In this document: piece after piece, positions 21,218 through 30,350 of the stretch
Numbering within the stretch: the stretch's first letter is position 1
Layout: every line of letters begins with the position of its first letter
Source: Asparagopsis taxiformis
Taxonomy: Eukaryota; Rhodophyta; Florideophyceae; Bonnemaisoniales; Bonnemaisoniaceae
Direction: 5' to 3'
Assembly: GCA_030407315.1 (NCBI GenBank)
Contig: JALQPE010001871.1
Location: forward strand, 1 to 64,000
DNA: 64,000 nucleotides
Program-made: the position numbers and the translations under genes
Notes under the pieces: generated by a model
What the model saw: only the letters and a program-made list of their open reading frames with translations
What the model was told of the DNA's origin: nothing
Databases searched by the model: none

Positions 21218-21639
21218 GTATAATATATGTTGCGGCATGATCATTACCGCTTCATGTAGTGTACAAAACTCGTAGGTTATCGCATAATGTACATTTATTT
21301 ACACAGGGAACAAGACGTCGTAGGATTCACATCCCATCATTTTGTGAGATGTCTCACAACGAGGCCGTGCTGCTTTGAAAGCAAGTTCGGGATCGGCACT
21401 TCTTCAGTTTCACACACAGGGCGCGTTGCAGATTTTCGTTGGCACCCCATTTTTCTCACATTGAACTATACTGTGCAAGCTATTCATGCAATTCCTGCGT
21501 AACAGTTCTATCAATGATTCCAGTTGTCTTGATCTAGTCTACCTAGATAGGAAGTTGAAGCGCAGTATAAAGCGTGAATCCAATTTTTCGCCTCGGGTGG
21601 CATTGGGTACCGGAGCTGGGACTATTTCTAATAGCGCAA
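21218..21639. other. Convergent intergenic region
   Basis: 3' flanks of the 7TM gene (+) and the Obg gene (-). No ORF or RNA gene seen. Confidence 0.5.
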
Positions 21640-22845
21640 TCATCGTTTTGCCACTTCTGTAGACAGATATTTCACAAGATCTTCGCTGCCAATGCCGTAT
21701 TTTGCTGATGTTGGAAATACATAGATTGAATCGCCAACAGATTTCAGCAGAGAAACCAAATTGAGGTTGGCAAGAGGACCGCTGTCCATCTTGTTGGCAA
21801 CAATGCATGACTTGCGAGATGACAAACCCTCCTGGTGTAATTCTAGTTCCCTCTGAAGAATGTCGAAATTCATGTGCACAACCTTTTGTTCTGCCGACAA
21901 ATCCAAAACGTAGACTATACAAAGAGTGCGTTCAATATGGCGCAGAAATTCATGACCAAGACCGCGATTCTCGTGAGCGCCTTCAATTAGACCCGGAATG
22001 TCAGCGACAGTGAACGTTTGCGGAGGCGCATACCCGTCATTTTCAGGAATAGCTTCAACTACACCAATATGTGGTCTTAGTGTAGTGAACGGATACGCAG
22101 CGACTTTTGGTTTAGCATGTGATATTGCTCGTAACAAAGTACTTTTTCCAGCATTGGGGAAACCCACCAAGCCGACGTCTGCAATGGTCTTCAGTTCCAA
22201 TTCTAATCTGCGCGTCTCGCCCGATTCACCGGCCTCAAAGTTTATCGGTGAGCGATTTGTAGATGATTTGAAACATGTATTTCCTCGGCCTCCAAATCCG
22301 CCTCTAGCCACCAGAGCTTTTTGTGTTTCAGTGTTCAATTCGCATACAAGGATAGGTTTCTCTGAAGTTTGGGGCTGAAATTCATCGTCGTGAATAGAAG
22401 CATGTTCACGAACTACAGTGCCGCATGGAACGCGAATGACCAAATCTTGACCATGCCTACCATTTCTCTTAGTGGAAGCACCTGCATGTCCATTTTCAGC
22501 TCGAAGGTGTGTCGTAGACATTTTGAGTGAAGAACAGCTGTTGGAAGCTTCAATCCAGACGGAGCCGCCACGTCCACCATTGCCTCCATCTGGAGGTGCC
22601 ACTTCTCTATTGGGACCCTTCAAGAATGAGGCGCACCCTGGACCACCATGCCCTCCACTGACAAGAATCGTCGTCCGGTCGATGAAGGGCAATCTGGTAT
22701 TCACTGCTGTCCTGCATTGTTGTGGTATGTGCAACGTACTAAGGCAGGGAACGGGACAATTTGATGATTGTCCAGAGCGTTTATGCCATCGGGTTTGGAG
22801 TAGTCGAAATGATATCTTGCGCGGCAAGTTGTGAATTCTGATCAT
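21640..22845 (-). CDS. Obg/CgtA-family GTPase, organellar
   Basis: 401 aa. Residues 1-50 are basic and hydroxylated with no acidic start (RKISFRLLQTRWHKR), a likely mitochondrial or plastid targeting peptide. The glycine-rich Obg fold spans about 55-215 (GGHGGPGCASFLKGPN, PPDGGNGGRGGSVW, GGFGGRGNTCFKSS). The G domain carries G1 GFPNAGKST (228-236), G2 TT, G3 DIPG (282-285), G4 NKMD (351-354) and G5 TSAK (379-382). There is no C-terminal TGS or OCT extension. Obg GTPases of this type (MTG2/ObgC) assist maturation of the organelle large ribosomal subunit. It is divergent from RPS2, whose start lies about 370 bp away. Confidence 0.9.
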   Translation of the reverse strand: MIRIHNLPRKISFRLLQTRWHKRSGQSSNCPVPCLSTLHIPQQCRTAVNTRLPFIDRTTILVSGGHGGPGCASFLKGPNREVAPPDGGNGGRGGSVWIEASNSCSSLKMSTTHLRAENGHAGASTKRNGRHGQDLVIRVPCGTVVREHASIHDDEFQPQTSEKPILVCELNTETQKALVARGGFGGRGNTCFKSSTNRSPINFEAGESGETRRLELELKTIADVGLVGFPNAGKSTLLRAISHAKPKVAAYPFTTLRPHIGVVEAIPENDGYAPPQTFTVADIPGLIEGAHENRGLGHEFLRHIERTLCIVYVLDLSAEQKVVHMNFDILQRELELHQEGLSSRKSCIVANKMDSGPLANLNLVSLLKSVGDSIYVFPTSAKYGIGSEDLVKYLSTEVAKR

Positions 22846-22905
22846 CGTGTAAAGTGTGATCTACGCATCATTGCTTTCGATGCAGTTATCATTCGACTTG
22901 TCTGC

Positions 22906-23151
22906 TTAACGCAATTTGCAGACAAAGATTGTTTTCTTAGCTGTCGTTAGGTTTTGATCCATACTATGCGCGGCTTCACTGTAAGAAACTATTCGTATGC
23001 GCTCAGCTCCTGGTGACCTAGCTTTCGGCACCGGTGTGATCCAAACTTTTGATCTAAAATTCCCGTCGTCGTCCGCGATCAATTTTGGATCAAGAATTAA
23101 TTGTTTATTCTCTTTCCGCAGATGATTGTTCCCTGCTTTGATTACTTGCAT
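22906..23151 (-). CDS. Possible small ORF upstream of Obg gene
   Basis: 81 codons from an ATG at 23151, on the Obg strand and ending 60 bp before the Obg start. The composition looks coding (DPKLIADDDGNFRSKVWITPV) but no family is recognised. It also lies in the shared promoter region with RPS2. It could be an upstream ORF, a 5'-leader frame or chance. Confidence 0.2.
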   Translation of the reverse strand: MQVIKAGNNHLRKENKQLILDPKLIADDDGNFRSKVWITPVPKARSPGAERIRIVSYSEAAHSMDQNLTTAKKTIFVCKLR

Positions 23152-23213
23152 TGTCCAAGGCTCCAATCCTCTGACGACTTTCCTCCGGTTCACAGCTTGG
23201 TGAAGTAACAATT

Positions 23214-24008
23214 ATGGCAGAGCGTGGAGGACATCCAGGCGGATTTGGACGCGGTGGTGATCGTGGCCGTGGACGCGGCGATCGTGGACGTGGGCGTGGA
23301 CGCGGTGGCCGTAGACAGGAGGATGAGAAGGAATGGGTACCGATGACCAAGCTTGGTCGATTGGTGAAGGAGGGTCAGATCCGTTCCATGGAAGAAATTT
23401 TCCTTTTCTCCATTCCTGTCAAAGAATACCAGATAATTGAGGCGCTTCTCAGCGGACTACAGGATGAGGTATTGAAGATCATGCCAGTGCAAAAGCAGAC
23501 ACGTGCTGGTCAGCGAACGAGATTCAAAGCTTTTGTTGTTGTTGGCGATTCAAATGGACATGTCGGATTGGGTGTCAAATCAGCAAAGGAGGTAGCTACA
23601 GCAATTCGTGGTGCGATTATCGACTCCAAGTTGAACATCGTTCCGGTGCGCAGGGGCTATTGGGGCGCATCTATCGATCAGCCGCATACTGTGCCCTGTA
23701 AGGTCACGGGCAAGTGTGGATCCGTCAGTGTGCGTCTGGTACCTGCTCCAAGAGGAACTGGAATCGTCGCCGCACGCGTTCCGAAGAAACTGCTCCAGAT
23801 GGCTGGACTTGAAGACTGTTTCTCATCATCAACTGGACATACACGTACACTAGGAAATTTCGCCAAGGCTACGTTCTACGCAATCTCGGCTACGTACGCA
23901 TATCTGACACCAGAATTCTGGAGGGAGACGCGATTTTCGCAGAATCCGTTCCAGACCTACTCAGATATGTTGGCCAAGTCCGCTGCCGTTCCTACGATCG
24001 GTGCCTAA
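23214..24008 (+). CDS. RPS2: 40S ribosomal protein S2 (uS5)
   Basis: 264 aa, intronless. The RGG-rich N-terminal tail ([20 protein letters not shown]) is the arginine-methylated tail of eukaryotic uS5. [18 protein letters not shown] and the S5 N-domain ([21 protein letters not shown], about 100-120) follow, with the C-domain [24 protein letters not shown] and the invariant end near FQTYSDML. It is a core protein of the small subunit at the mRNA entry and decoding site. AATAAA lies at about 24,021. It is convergent with RPB7, whose stop is 140 bp away. Confidence 0.98.
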   Translation: MAERGGHPGGFGRGGDRGRGRGDRGRGRGRGGRRQEDEKEWVPMTKLGRLVKEGQIRSMEEIFLFSIPVKEYQIIEALLSGLQDEVLKIMPVQKQTRAGQRTRFKAFVVVGDSNGHVGLGVKSAKEVATAIRGAIIDSKLNIVPVRRGYWGASIDQPHTVPCKVTGKCGSVSVRLVPAPRGTGIVAARVPKKLLQMAGLEDCFSSSTGHTRTLGNFAKATFYAISATYAYLTPEFWRETRFSQNPFQTYSDMLAKSAAVPTIGA

Positions 24009-24148
24009 TTTGTCAGGACAATAAATACAATTGCTGCCCAAATGTCGTATTCCTCTACTTTACTTGTGATTGCATTCGTTTGCCAGAGTAGAAGTGTAGT
24101 CTGGATATTGGCGGTTGACGCGTACAACTAGCGGTGAAAGCGGGACGG

Positions 24149-24670
24149 TTACTCATCGATTGGACCTAAAAAGGCGTCTTTGATCGATCCGGTTGCAGAT
24201 ATTTCTGTCGCTTCAATCTTCAATCCTAGAATGCGCATTCGAACGGAAGAATCCCTCTTGATCTGATCGATGCTATCATGGCTTCTCCACATCTCTTGCA
24301 ACGGCTCGTACTTCATACCCTGCGGCAGTAGATGGTGAGATACAAATATAGTGAGCGGACCGCCTTCTGCAAAAAAGCCGTGCTGCGTCACCTTGGACAC
24401 GACGGTGTCCAATACTTCTCCTTTGAACGGACGGAACACCACAGCCTTGTATTGTAGGGGGAAAACGGCGTAGCCAGTTCCATCCTCCAATTCTCCCGTG
24501 GGAATTGGTTCCTCCACTTGTAGTACAGCGATAATAAAGCCGTGACGACCGGCAAAGGTGCCCTCAACTTCCAAAATGAGTCTTTGCGTCAAGACTTCTT
24601 GCAGTTTTACACCGAAAAAGCGCGGGTGAATTTGCACCCTGCGATGCATGGTTACTACGAAAAAGCCCAT
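24149..24670 (-). CDS. RPB7: RNA polymerase II subunit RPB7
   Basis: 173 aa, the usual length. The N-terminal tip domain (HPRFFGVKLQEVLTQRLILEVEGT) is followed by FPLQYKAVVFRPFKGEVLDTVVSKVTQHGFFAEGGPLTIFVS, which covers the end of the tip domain and the start of the S1/OB domain. The tail is IKRDSSVRMRILGLKIEATEISATGSIKDAFLGPI, the typical RPB7 end. With RPB4 it forms the stalk of Pol II, which contacts nascent RNA. One intact exon. Confidence 0.95.
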   Translation of the reverse strand: MGFFVVTMHRRVQIHPRFFGVKLQEVLTQRLILEVEGTFAGRHGFIIAVLQVEEPIPTGELEDGTGYAVFPLQYKAVVFRPFKGEVLDTVVSKVTQHGFFAEGGPLTIFVSHHLLPQGMKYEPLQEMWRSHDSIDQIKRDSSVRMRILGLKIEATEISATGSIKDAFLGPIDE

Positions 24671-25046
24671 GGCTGTAGGATGGTGTGCGCGGGTCGAATG
24701 TCTGGTGAATCGGTAAATTTGTGTGTGAACTTGACGATGGTTTACGGTAGCAACACCAGGCTAGGCCGTATTCAAAAGCATAGTCGCACAGAGACTGCAA
24801 GTCGCTTGGAAACTCCCTGTACGCGCGTTTGGCCAGGAAGAGATCGCGTATGGATCAAGCAGCTTCACAACAGACGTAGAGGGAGAGAGGAGTTCGCGAC
24901 GCGATCCCGGTGGCTGTAACGGATCTAGCATGAGATGGGGTCGATTATTTAAAGGGACAAAATTATGGAAATTCTGAGACTCATTTACTGGTAGCCCGAT
25001 GTGATACTGTGCACAGTATTAGATAATACAAACGGTACGAAACGAC
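24671..25046. other. Intergenic region between RPB7 start and GT14 stop
   Basis: Promoter side of RPB7. No independent ORF beyond shadows. Nothing else seen. Confidence 0.5.
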
Positions 25047-26219
25047 TCACAACTCTTGCAGTCGAATACTTCTACTCTCTATCTTCCTGAACAGGTGATT
25101 GGAAGCGGCCGACACAACATCGTTCCGTTTCATTCTTTCATCCAAAAAGTCCATTAGTTTCGAATTGGGCTTTTCAAACTTTCTCGCAAAGAACAACACC
25201 GACTTGTGCAGCACATCACGGAACACAAAACTTCCATCCGCATTCTTCGCGTCCAAATTATACGGATGCTGTCCGGACACCACGCCGTCGTGCGTCCAAA
25301 CGACCAGACGCAATGAATGCGGCACAATGGACGATTTAAACTGCTCATGATTCCACGCCAAACTGGCGAAATAATGTTCGGAACTATCCACAGCGTATGC
25401 AAACGCCACCAGCATCTTGCGCGCCATGTCGGCGCGCACAACAAAGTCACAGAATTGTCGTGAAGCGATCATCCACGCCTCAGCATGACTGACTTCAAAT
25501 TGACGATCGTCCACTAGTGGATTTCGCACTTGTAATTTACTCAATTGACCAATGGACGCGTTGCTACGAAAGGTCAGCGATTCGTCGTACCACACTTGCG
25601 ATAGACGGTTCTCGGCCATGCGATCCCAGGTGCGACGCGGTGCAAAGGTGAAAAAATTGAGCCCGAGTCGATGGCCGAGCAATTGACGCTGCGTTTGAAC
25701 GGGCAGTAAGGGATAATCGGAACCGCTGAGATTGATGAAATAGTGCCAGTTTTGACCTTTGTTGAGAAGGAAACTCATGGCGCTTATGGTGTTGAGCAGC
25801 ATACTGACCCCGCGATAGGTTATGAGCTGTGATGGCATGACGTGGACATTGTGCGCATAGGCAGGCTCGGAACGAATGTGTTGCTCTGTGGCGGCGGCGA
25901 TCGGGGCGGGAATTTTGAGGTCCAGGTGTATGGCGTAGACATTGTTTGGATGGTGAAGTTTGCGGAGGAGGCGTGGGAGATGATCGATGGTGGATTCGGA
26001 GATTTGAATAAAGTAGGCTATGTTGGCTTGGGATAGATGGGTACGAGTTGGTACAGCTTGAACGGAGTTTCGTTGTAGAATAATGATAATGGATACGAGA
26101 AGAACGAATGCGAGACGATAGGATGGTTCATAGCGAGATGATGTAATGTGACGCTGAATCGACGATTGGAATGGGATGGAAGTTGACGGGTCGACAAGTG
26201 AAATCGCACGGCGTACCAT
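25047..26219 (-). CDS. GT14-type (core-2/xylosyltransferase-like) glycosyltransferase
   Basis: 390 aa from the first ATG of the frame (26219); upstream codons of the frame contain no ATG. A single N-terminal membrane anchor (YRLAFVLLVSIIIILQRNS) predicts a type II Golgi protein. The catalytic domain shows the Branch-family features: ANIAYFIQISESTIDHLPRLLRKLHHPNNVYAIHLD, NWHYFINLSGSDYPL (the SGxDxPL motif), and SHAEAWMIASRQFCDFVV with SSEHYFASLAWNHEQF. Family members transfer GlcNAc or xylose to protein-linked or matrix glycans; the donor cannot be decided from sequence. Red algae have complex sulfated wall polymers and glycoproteins, so a matrix role is possible. Confidence 0.85.
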   Translation of the reverse strand: MVRRAISLVDPSTSIPFQSSIQRHITSSRYEPSYRLAFVLLVSIIIILQRNSVQAVPTRTHLSQANIAYFIQISESTIDHLPRLLRKLHHPNNVYAIHLDLKIPAPIAAATEQHIRSEPAYAHNVHVMPSQLITYRGVSMLLNTISAMSFLLNKGQNWHYFINLSGSDYPLLPVQTQRQLLGHRLGLNFFTFAPRRTWDRMAENRLSQVWYDESLTFRSNASIGQLSKLQVRNPLVDDRQFEVSHAEAWMIASRQFCDFVVRADMARKMLVAFAYAVDSSEHYFASLAWNHEQFKSSIVPHSLRLVVWTHDGVVSGQHPYNLDAKNADGSFVFRDVLHKSVLFFARKFEKPNSKLMDFLDERMKRNDVVSAASNHLFRKIESRSIRLQEL

Positions 26220-26511
26220 TGTTGTGCAATAGCAAGTGAGCAATGTCGACGTGCGAGTCAACGATGAGTGGTGCCATTTGCGCCGCGCTGGGTATATGTA
26301 CAGATTGTCGGGTAGCCGAGGAGTCAGTGTGCTTGCGAATGATGCACTGATAAGTCGGTTGAAAGTGTCGGCAGCAAACGTCAGTACGTTATGTATCAAC
26401 CGTCAAGAGCTGAGATGATAGGTGGCGATGGCGTGCACGACTGATACACGCCACGTTTCATGATGCAATCTCAGCGCCATACATGTGCACGTGTCCACGT
26501 ATGAGCGCGCA
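26220..26511. other. Intergenic region between GT14 start and TFIP11 stop
   Basis: About 290 bp upstream of the GT14 gene; the presumed promoter. No gene seen. Confidence 0.45.
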
Positions 26512-28602
26512 TCATGGACGCGCAAATGCGTTGTCAAACAGCACGCGACAGTCGGCATCTGCAAGCCGCAATCGCATCGGCGCATCGTTGACGACGCGCC
26601 CGGCGTGAAGCACAAACAACAAAGCGGCGTAAGCGCCCGATAATTTGTCGTCCAACTTGCGCGGCATCCACTCTTTCCACGTGCGATACCAATCGCAGCC
26701 GCGCTCCCAGTCTGCGCGCTCCCGACCGAGCGCGCATCGTTGCAATCGCACACACATGCCATGGAACACTTCCTGCACGCCGCGACTGACAATCTGCGAT
26801 GACATCACGCTGCACCAATGCTCCAACGCGATGAAAATCGACGGCGTCGATGCGCATCCGTCCAAATCGCCGCTGCCGCTGTATGCTATCAACCCGTCTA
26901 CCAGTTTGGGTAGAATGTGTCGTGCAAGTACTACTTGCATTTTGCGTCGTGACAATACGCCATCCCACGTTTGTACTAGTTGCAGCGCCGATTCATCGCT
27001 ATCGTTCACGTCCCATGCTTGCAGTGATTTCGATACCTGCATTCGCACGCGTCCGAGCACTTCTGTTAACGATCGCCTTCCAACCACCGGTAGCCACGGG
27101 TGGATCCATACGTGCATTGGAACCTCGTTTTTGTCGCTTGTGCTATCCAGTTGACGCGATAGTTTCGGCGCGATGATTTCTTCACCCAACGTTATCATCA
27201 CCACGTGCGGCACAACTGCCTTGAGCTTGTAGAGTATGTCCGCCAAACCAGCACCACTAACAGCCTGCCATTCACCGCTGCCGATGTGTCGCCGCAGTCT
27301 GCCGAGTATCACTCGACTGCACATTCGTATGTACACTTCCTCCGTCAGTGCCCCTTTCGTCGCCACAAGGCATCGTTCGATGTGCTGCGCGATGCAGAGA
27401 CTCTCTCTTCGATGCTGACGGCTTTTTGAAACCATGTCGCCAAATTTACCGTCCACATGTCTTGTTAGTATCTCGTTCAATGCTGCTCGCGCATAATATC
27501 GATCACTTGCATGGATCGGCGCTGTGCGCTTCACTGTCTTTGCAAAATGTTCAAACCATTGTTCCCAACTCGAATCAGATGTATCTGCAGTCATTGTTTT
27601 CACTTTCTGCAACGCAGCTTTTAGTTTGGAAGCGTCCTCAAACTCTGTTTGTATCAAACGTTTCTCCTCGTCAATTCGAGCTAATTCCGACCGTGTACTA
27701 TCAACAATCAAAATCTCCGTATCCATCCGCTGCTTATGACCGGCGATGTTGGCACGCGCAGCGTCCTGCAAAAGTCTCAGATGAAACAAAATGTCCGGTT
27801 GAACAAATCCATCCGCCGATTGCTCACGATTGGCGTCATTCGACACCAATCCATCAGATGCAGTGCGCTGTGCACTAGCGCCCCTCATATCAATGACCTT
27901 CACTTCACGTGGCACATCCGGTACGACAGATAATTTCCGCGTCGTAGTGACTGCACCGCGCCCACCCACTGTCGCGTCGATATTCCAATCAGGTGCAGGT
28001 ACGACACCCTTCCTCTCAACAGCGACCTGCTCACGCGGCGCCTTATCGACAGTTTCATCAGCACCCAGCCCAGCCTTATTGGCGCGCAATTTAACTTGAA
28101 TTGGAGCTGCAATACCATCGCCATGTTTCCCTAAACGGCCCTTGAATCCATACTTGGCCATTAATTTAGAAGCGATGCCGCGTGTATGTCGCTCCCATTC
28201 TCCTGCGGCACCTGCACCAGCAGCAACTGTGTTGATTACGGGTGCATGATGTGTGTTGCGGGATGGCTTTGATACGCGACGACGCTTGCGAGATCTGGAT
28301 CCGCCAAAAGCAGATGGGAGACCGGCTATGTCGCCAAGCGCTTCTTCATCAGATGAGGAGTTGTGCGCTGCCGCTTCATCATCGGATGAGTTTAATAGAT
28401 GAGGTGGCGGATTTACGCGACTGGTCGTTATTGGGTTTGGCGTTGTACTTCCGAGTCCGGCGCGAGGCTGTTGATAGGAATCGCTGGAATCAGACTGCGC
28501 CATGCAGGGATGATGTAGTGCAAGTGGAGAGCGGTCGTAGTTGGCAGGCGCGCGTGTTAAGGTTGAATATATTTGCAAATTTACTGTACTTTTAGTTGAC
28601 AT
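26512..28602 (-). CDS. TFIP11: Spliceosome disassembly factor TFIP11/NTR1
   Basis: 696 aa, intronless. Acidic N-terminus with DSSDEEALGDIAGLPSAFGG (about 83-101), like the TIP_N region. A G-patch at about 139-185 (RHTRGIASKLMAKYGFKGRLGKHGDG) would activate the DEAH helicase PRP43/DHX15. The rest is a GCFC domain (WIHPWLPVVGRRSLTEVLGRVRMQVSKSLQAW, then VLARHILPKLVDGL, then CDWYRTWKEWMPRKL). TFIP11/NTR1 recruits PRP43 to release the intron-lariat spliceosome. It is somewhat shorter than the animal protein but keeps all three parts. SF3B3 lies 1.7 kb away in the same island. Confidence 0.9.
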   Translation of the reverse strand: MSTKSTVNLQIYSTLTRAPANYDRSPLALHHPCMAQSDSSDSYQQPRAGLGSTTPNPITTSRVNPPPHLLNSSDDEAAAHNSSSDEEALGDIAGLPSAFGGSRSRKRRRVSKPSRNTHHAPVINTVAAGAGAAGEWERHTRGIASKLMAKYGFKGRLGKHGDGIAAPIQVKLRANKAGLGADETVDKAPREQVAVERKGVVPAPDWNIDATVGGRGAVTTTRKLSVVPDVPREVKVIDMRGASAQRTASDGLVSNDANREQSADGFVQPDILFHLRLLQDAARANIAGHKQRMDTEILIVDSTRSELARIDEEKRLIQTEFEDASKLKAALQKVKTMTADTSDSSWEQWFEHFAKTVKRTAPIHASDRYYARAALNEILTRHVDGKFGDMVSKSRQHRRESLCIAQHIERCLVATKGALTEEVYIRMCSRVILGRLRRHIGSGEWQAVSGAGLADILYKLKAVVPHVVMITLGEEIIAPKLSRQLDSTSDKNEVPMHVWIHPWLPVVGRRSLTEVLGRVRMQVSKSLQAWDVNDSDESALQLVQTWDGVLSRRKMQVVLARHILPKLVDGLIAYSGSGDLDGCASTPSIFIALEHWCSVMSSQIVSRGVQEVFHGMCVRLQRCALGRERADWERGCDWYRTWKEWMPRKLDDKLSGAYAALLFVLHAGRVVNDAPMRLRLADADCRVLFDNAFARP

Positions 28603-28645
28603 GTTTGGCCATTTCTATACAACTAAATTAGGGGAACAGTTGGTG

Positions 28646-29491
28646 TTATGCGAGACATGACGATTGAGTCGCTTCTGTCGGATGGAAGAAGACCTTTCTA
28701 TCGCGCGGTAGAGGCAAATGTGAACACATTCGGTTGCATTTGTGAAACTCCATAAAGTTTCGAATGCCTCTTCGTCCGCGATCGGTGCATCCGTATTGTC
28801 CGGCGTGCAAGGAGTGAATGGATGGGTCGGTGAAAATGATGGTGTTATGCTCAACAGTGCCCTGCAAGTCGCAGAGTAGTAGTTTGTGATGACTCCACGC
28901 GTAGGAAAAATGTGAAAGTGCTTGAGCGACTTTCTCGTAGGTACGACTCGAATCGCACATCCAGCCCGAATTGCTGTTAAACTTTTGAAAGTTGGACAAG
29001 TAGGGTTCCACAAGCACTTTCCTCTCACCCAACGTTTCACGCCAATCGCACTTCCACACTTTGGGTTTGTTCAACAGAATCGAATAACCACGCGTGCAAA
29101 TCTGCCGCACGAAAGCCGCAATAATCTCAGCGGCCATACGACAGGTCTGCTTGGTGAAATAGAAATGATTCATCGAACATTGGTGCAAATGATCACGTCG
29201 AACCCATTTCACTACACATTTTTCGGTCGCATTGTGCGCGTCGTCATAGTTGCGTCCAACAGCGACGTCGTAAATCGTGCCGTGCAGACGTGGCGTTGCT
29301 AGAAAGGCCGGGTCGACGCCGAGAAAACACGCTTGATTCGCGTTGTAGATATGCATGTTGCGTCGATGCACATGTCGATTGACCGACTCGACGGGCAATG
29401 CCTTGCCGATACAAATTTCGCAGAAACACGGCATGGTCGTTGATGGGGTTGCGTTGTGCACACAAAAGTTGGCACGCTTGGACAAGCACAT
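28646..29491 (-). CDS. Atypical alpha-kinase (MHCK/eEF2K family)
   Basis: 281 aa from the ATG at 29491; a second Met at residue 20 is possible. The alpha-kinase signature is complete: VVKW (K95, ATP Lys), VEPYLSNFQKFNSNSG (162-176), LLLCDLQG (D208), FTDPSIHS (D222), and the zinc site FMEFHKCNRMCSHLPL (H250, C252, C256). The N-terminus carries a small C/H cluster (CFCEIC..HVHRRNMH, 22-47) that may bind metal. It is short, with no ankyrin, WD40 or other partner domain. Alpha-kinases phosphorylate Ser/Thr in helical contexts; the substrate is unknown. The family is patchy in photosynthetic eukaryotes. Confidence 0.85.
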   Translation of the reverse strand: MCLSKRANFCVHNATPSTTMPCFCEICIGKALPVESVNRHVHRRNMHIYNANQACFLGVDPAFLATPRLHGTIYDVAVGRNYDDAHNATEKCVVKWVRRDHLHQCSMNHFYFTKQTCRMAAEIIAAFVRQICTRGYSILLNKPKVWKCDWRETLGERKVLVEPYLSNFQKFNSNSGWMCDSSRTYEKVAQALSHFSYAWSHHKLLLCDLQGTVEHNTIIFTDPSIHSLHAGQYGCTDRGRRGIRNFMEFHKCNRMCSHLPLPRDRKVFFHPTEATQSSCLA

Positions 29492-29671
29492 GTATGCTTG
29501 TGCAGTTTATAAGCACTGCATGACGATACGGGAATAGTCATGATTGCTTCTGGTTGGACTTTTCGCGTGGGCCGTCTGGAGCGAAGATGCCAAATCGGCG
29601 CGACTGATCAGGACGACCGATGCGACGAGACGTGGTTCGATAGCAGAGGTAGTTGTATTTATTTTTAGCTG

Positions 29672-30193
29672 CTAGCTGGCTGTCGATGACAATTTTATTG
29701 TCCGATCTTGCGCGCCATCCATGGTACGTTCGCTGTCTTTCAGTGAAATCACCGGCCACAAAGGAGCCCTGGAAGCGCAGACAAGGCTGAAATCTGCCGC
29801 TAGTGTCGTTTCCATTTGCACGATACGTCCAACCGATTGGCCGTACAATTGCTCCAACCGTTGTCGTCGCTTGGTATCTGCAATCCCGCCTAGATCTAGC
29901 TCGATGTTCCGATCTTGATCGCTTTCCTCCTTTTCATTTCTTTGTCGCTTACATCGTCGCTCCTCTCCCGCCACGAATAATTGAACCCATGCATCACTCA
30001 TTTCAAACTTTTCCCTATCATTGTCGACAATACTGCCCGCTTGTTGCTCTCGCGTTGCGCAGCCACCAAACGCCGCCGCCCAGCCCGCTTCCCAACCCGC
30101 TTGCACGCCCTGTTTGTATGCTGCGGTGTACACATAATTTGCAGCTGCTCGTTCAGCCGCCTCGGATGCGGAAACCTTTTGACCAGAGCTCAT
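29672..30193 (-). CDS. Hypothetical protein, charged
   Basis: 173 aa from the ATG at 30193, divergent from SF3B3 with 157 bp between the two starts. The N-terminal part is Ala/Gly-rich (AAANYVYTAAYKQGVQAGWEAGWAAAFGGC); this could pack as a glycine-zipper hairpin. A charged Arg/Glu/Lys segment (RRCKRQRNEKEESDQDR) follows, then a helical region (TKRRQRLEQLYGQSVGRIVQMETTL). No known domain. I trust it as a gene because the frame is long, open, compact and starts in a bidirectional promoter. Confidence 0.55.
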   Translation of the reverse strand: MSSGQKVSASEAAERAAANYVYTAAYKQGVQAGWEAGWAAAFGGCATREQQAGSIVDNDREKFEMSDAWVQLFVAGEERRCKRQRNEKEESDQDRNIELDLGGIADTKRRQRLEQLYGQSVGRIVQMETTLAADFSLVCASRAPLWPVISLKDSERTMDGAQDRTIKLSSTAS

Positions 30194-30350
30194 CGCATAG
30201 CGAAGCAACTTGGTAGAAAAAATATATGCTCCAATTTTTACTTATACCCTCGAGCGTACATTGATTCATGTGTCTGCAGCGTATCGGATCAAATTGTTGC
30301 CAATTTTCAGCGCACTACATTCGTCGCACCGACCGCCATCAGCTGCAGAC

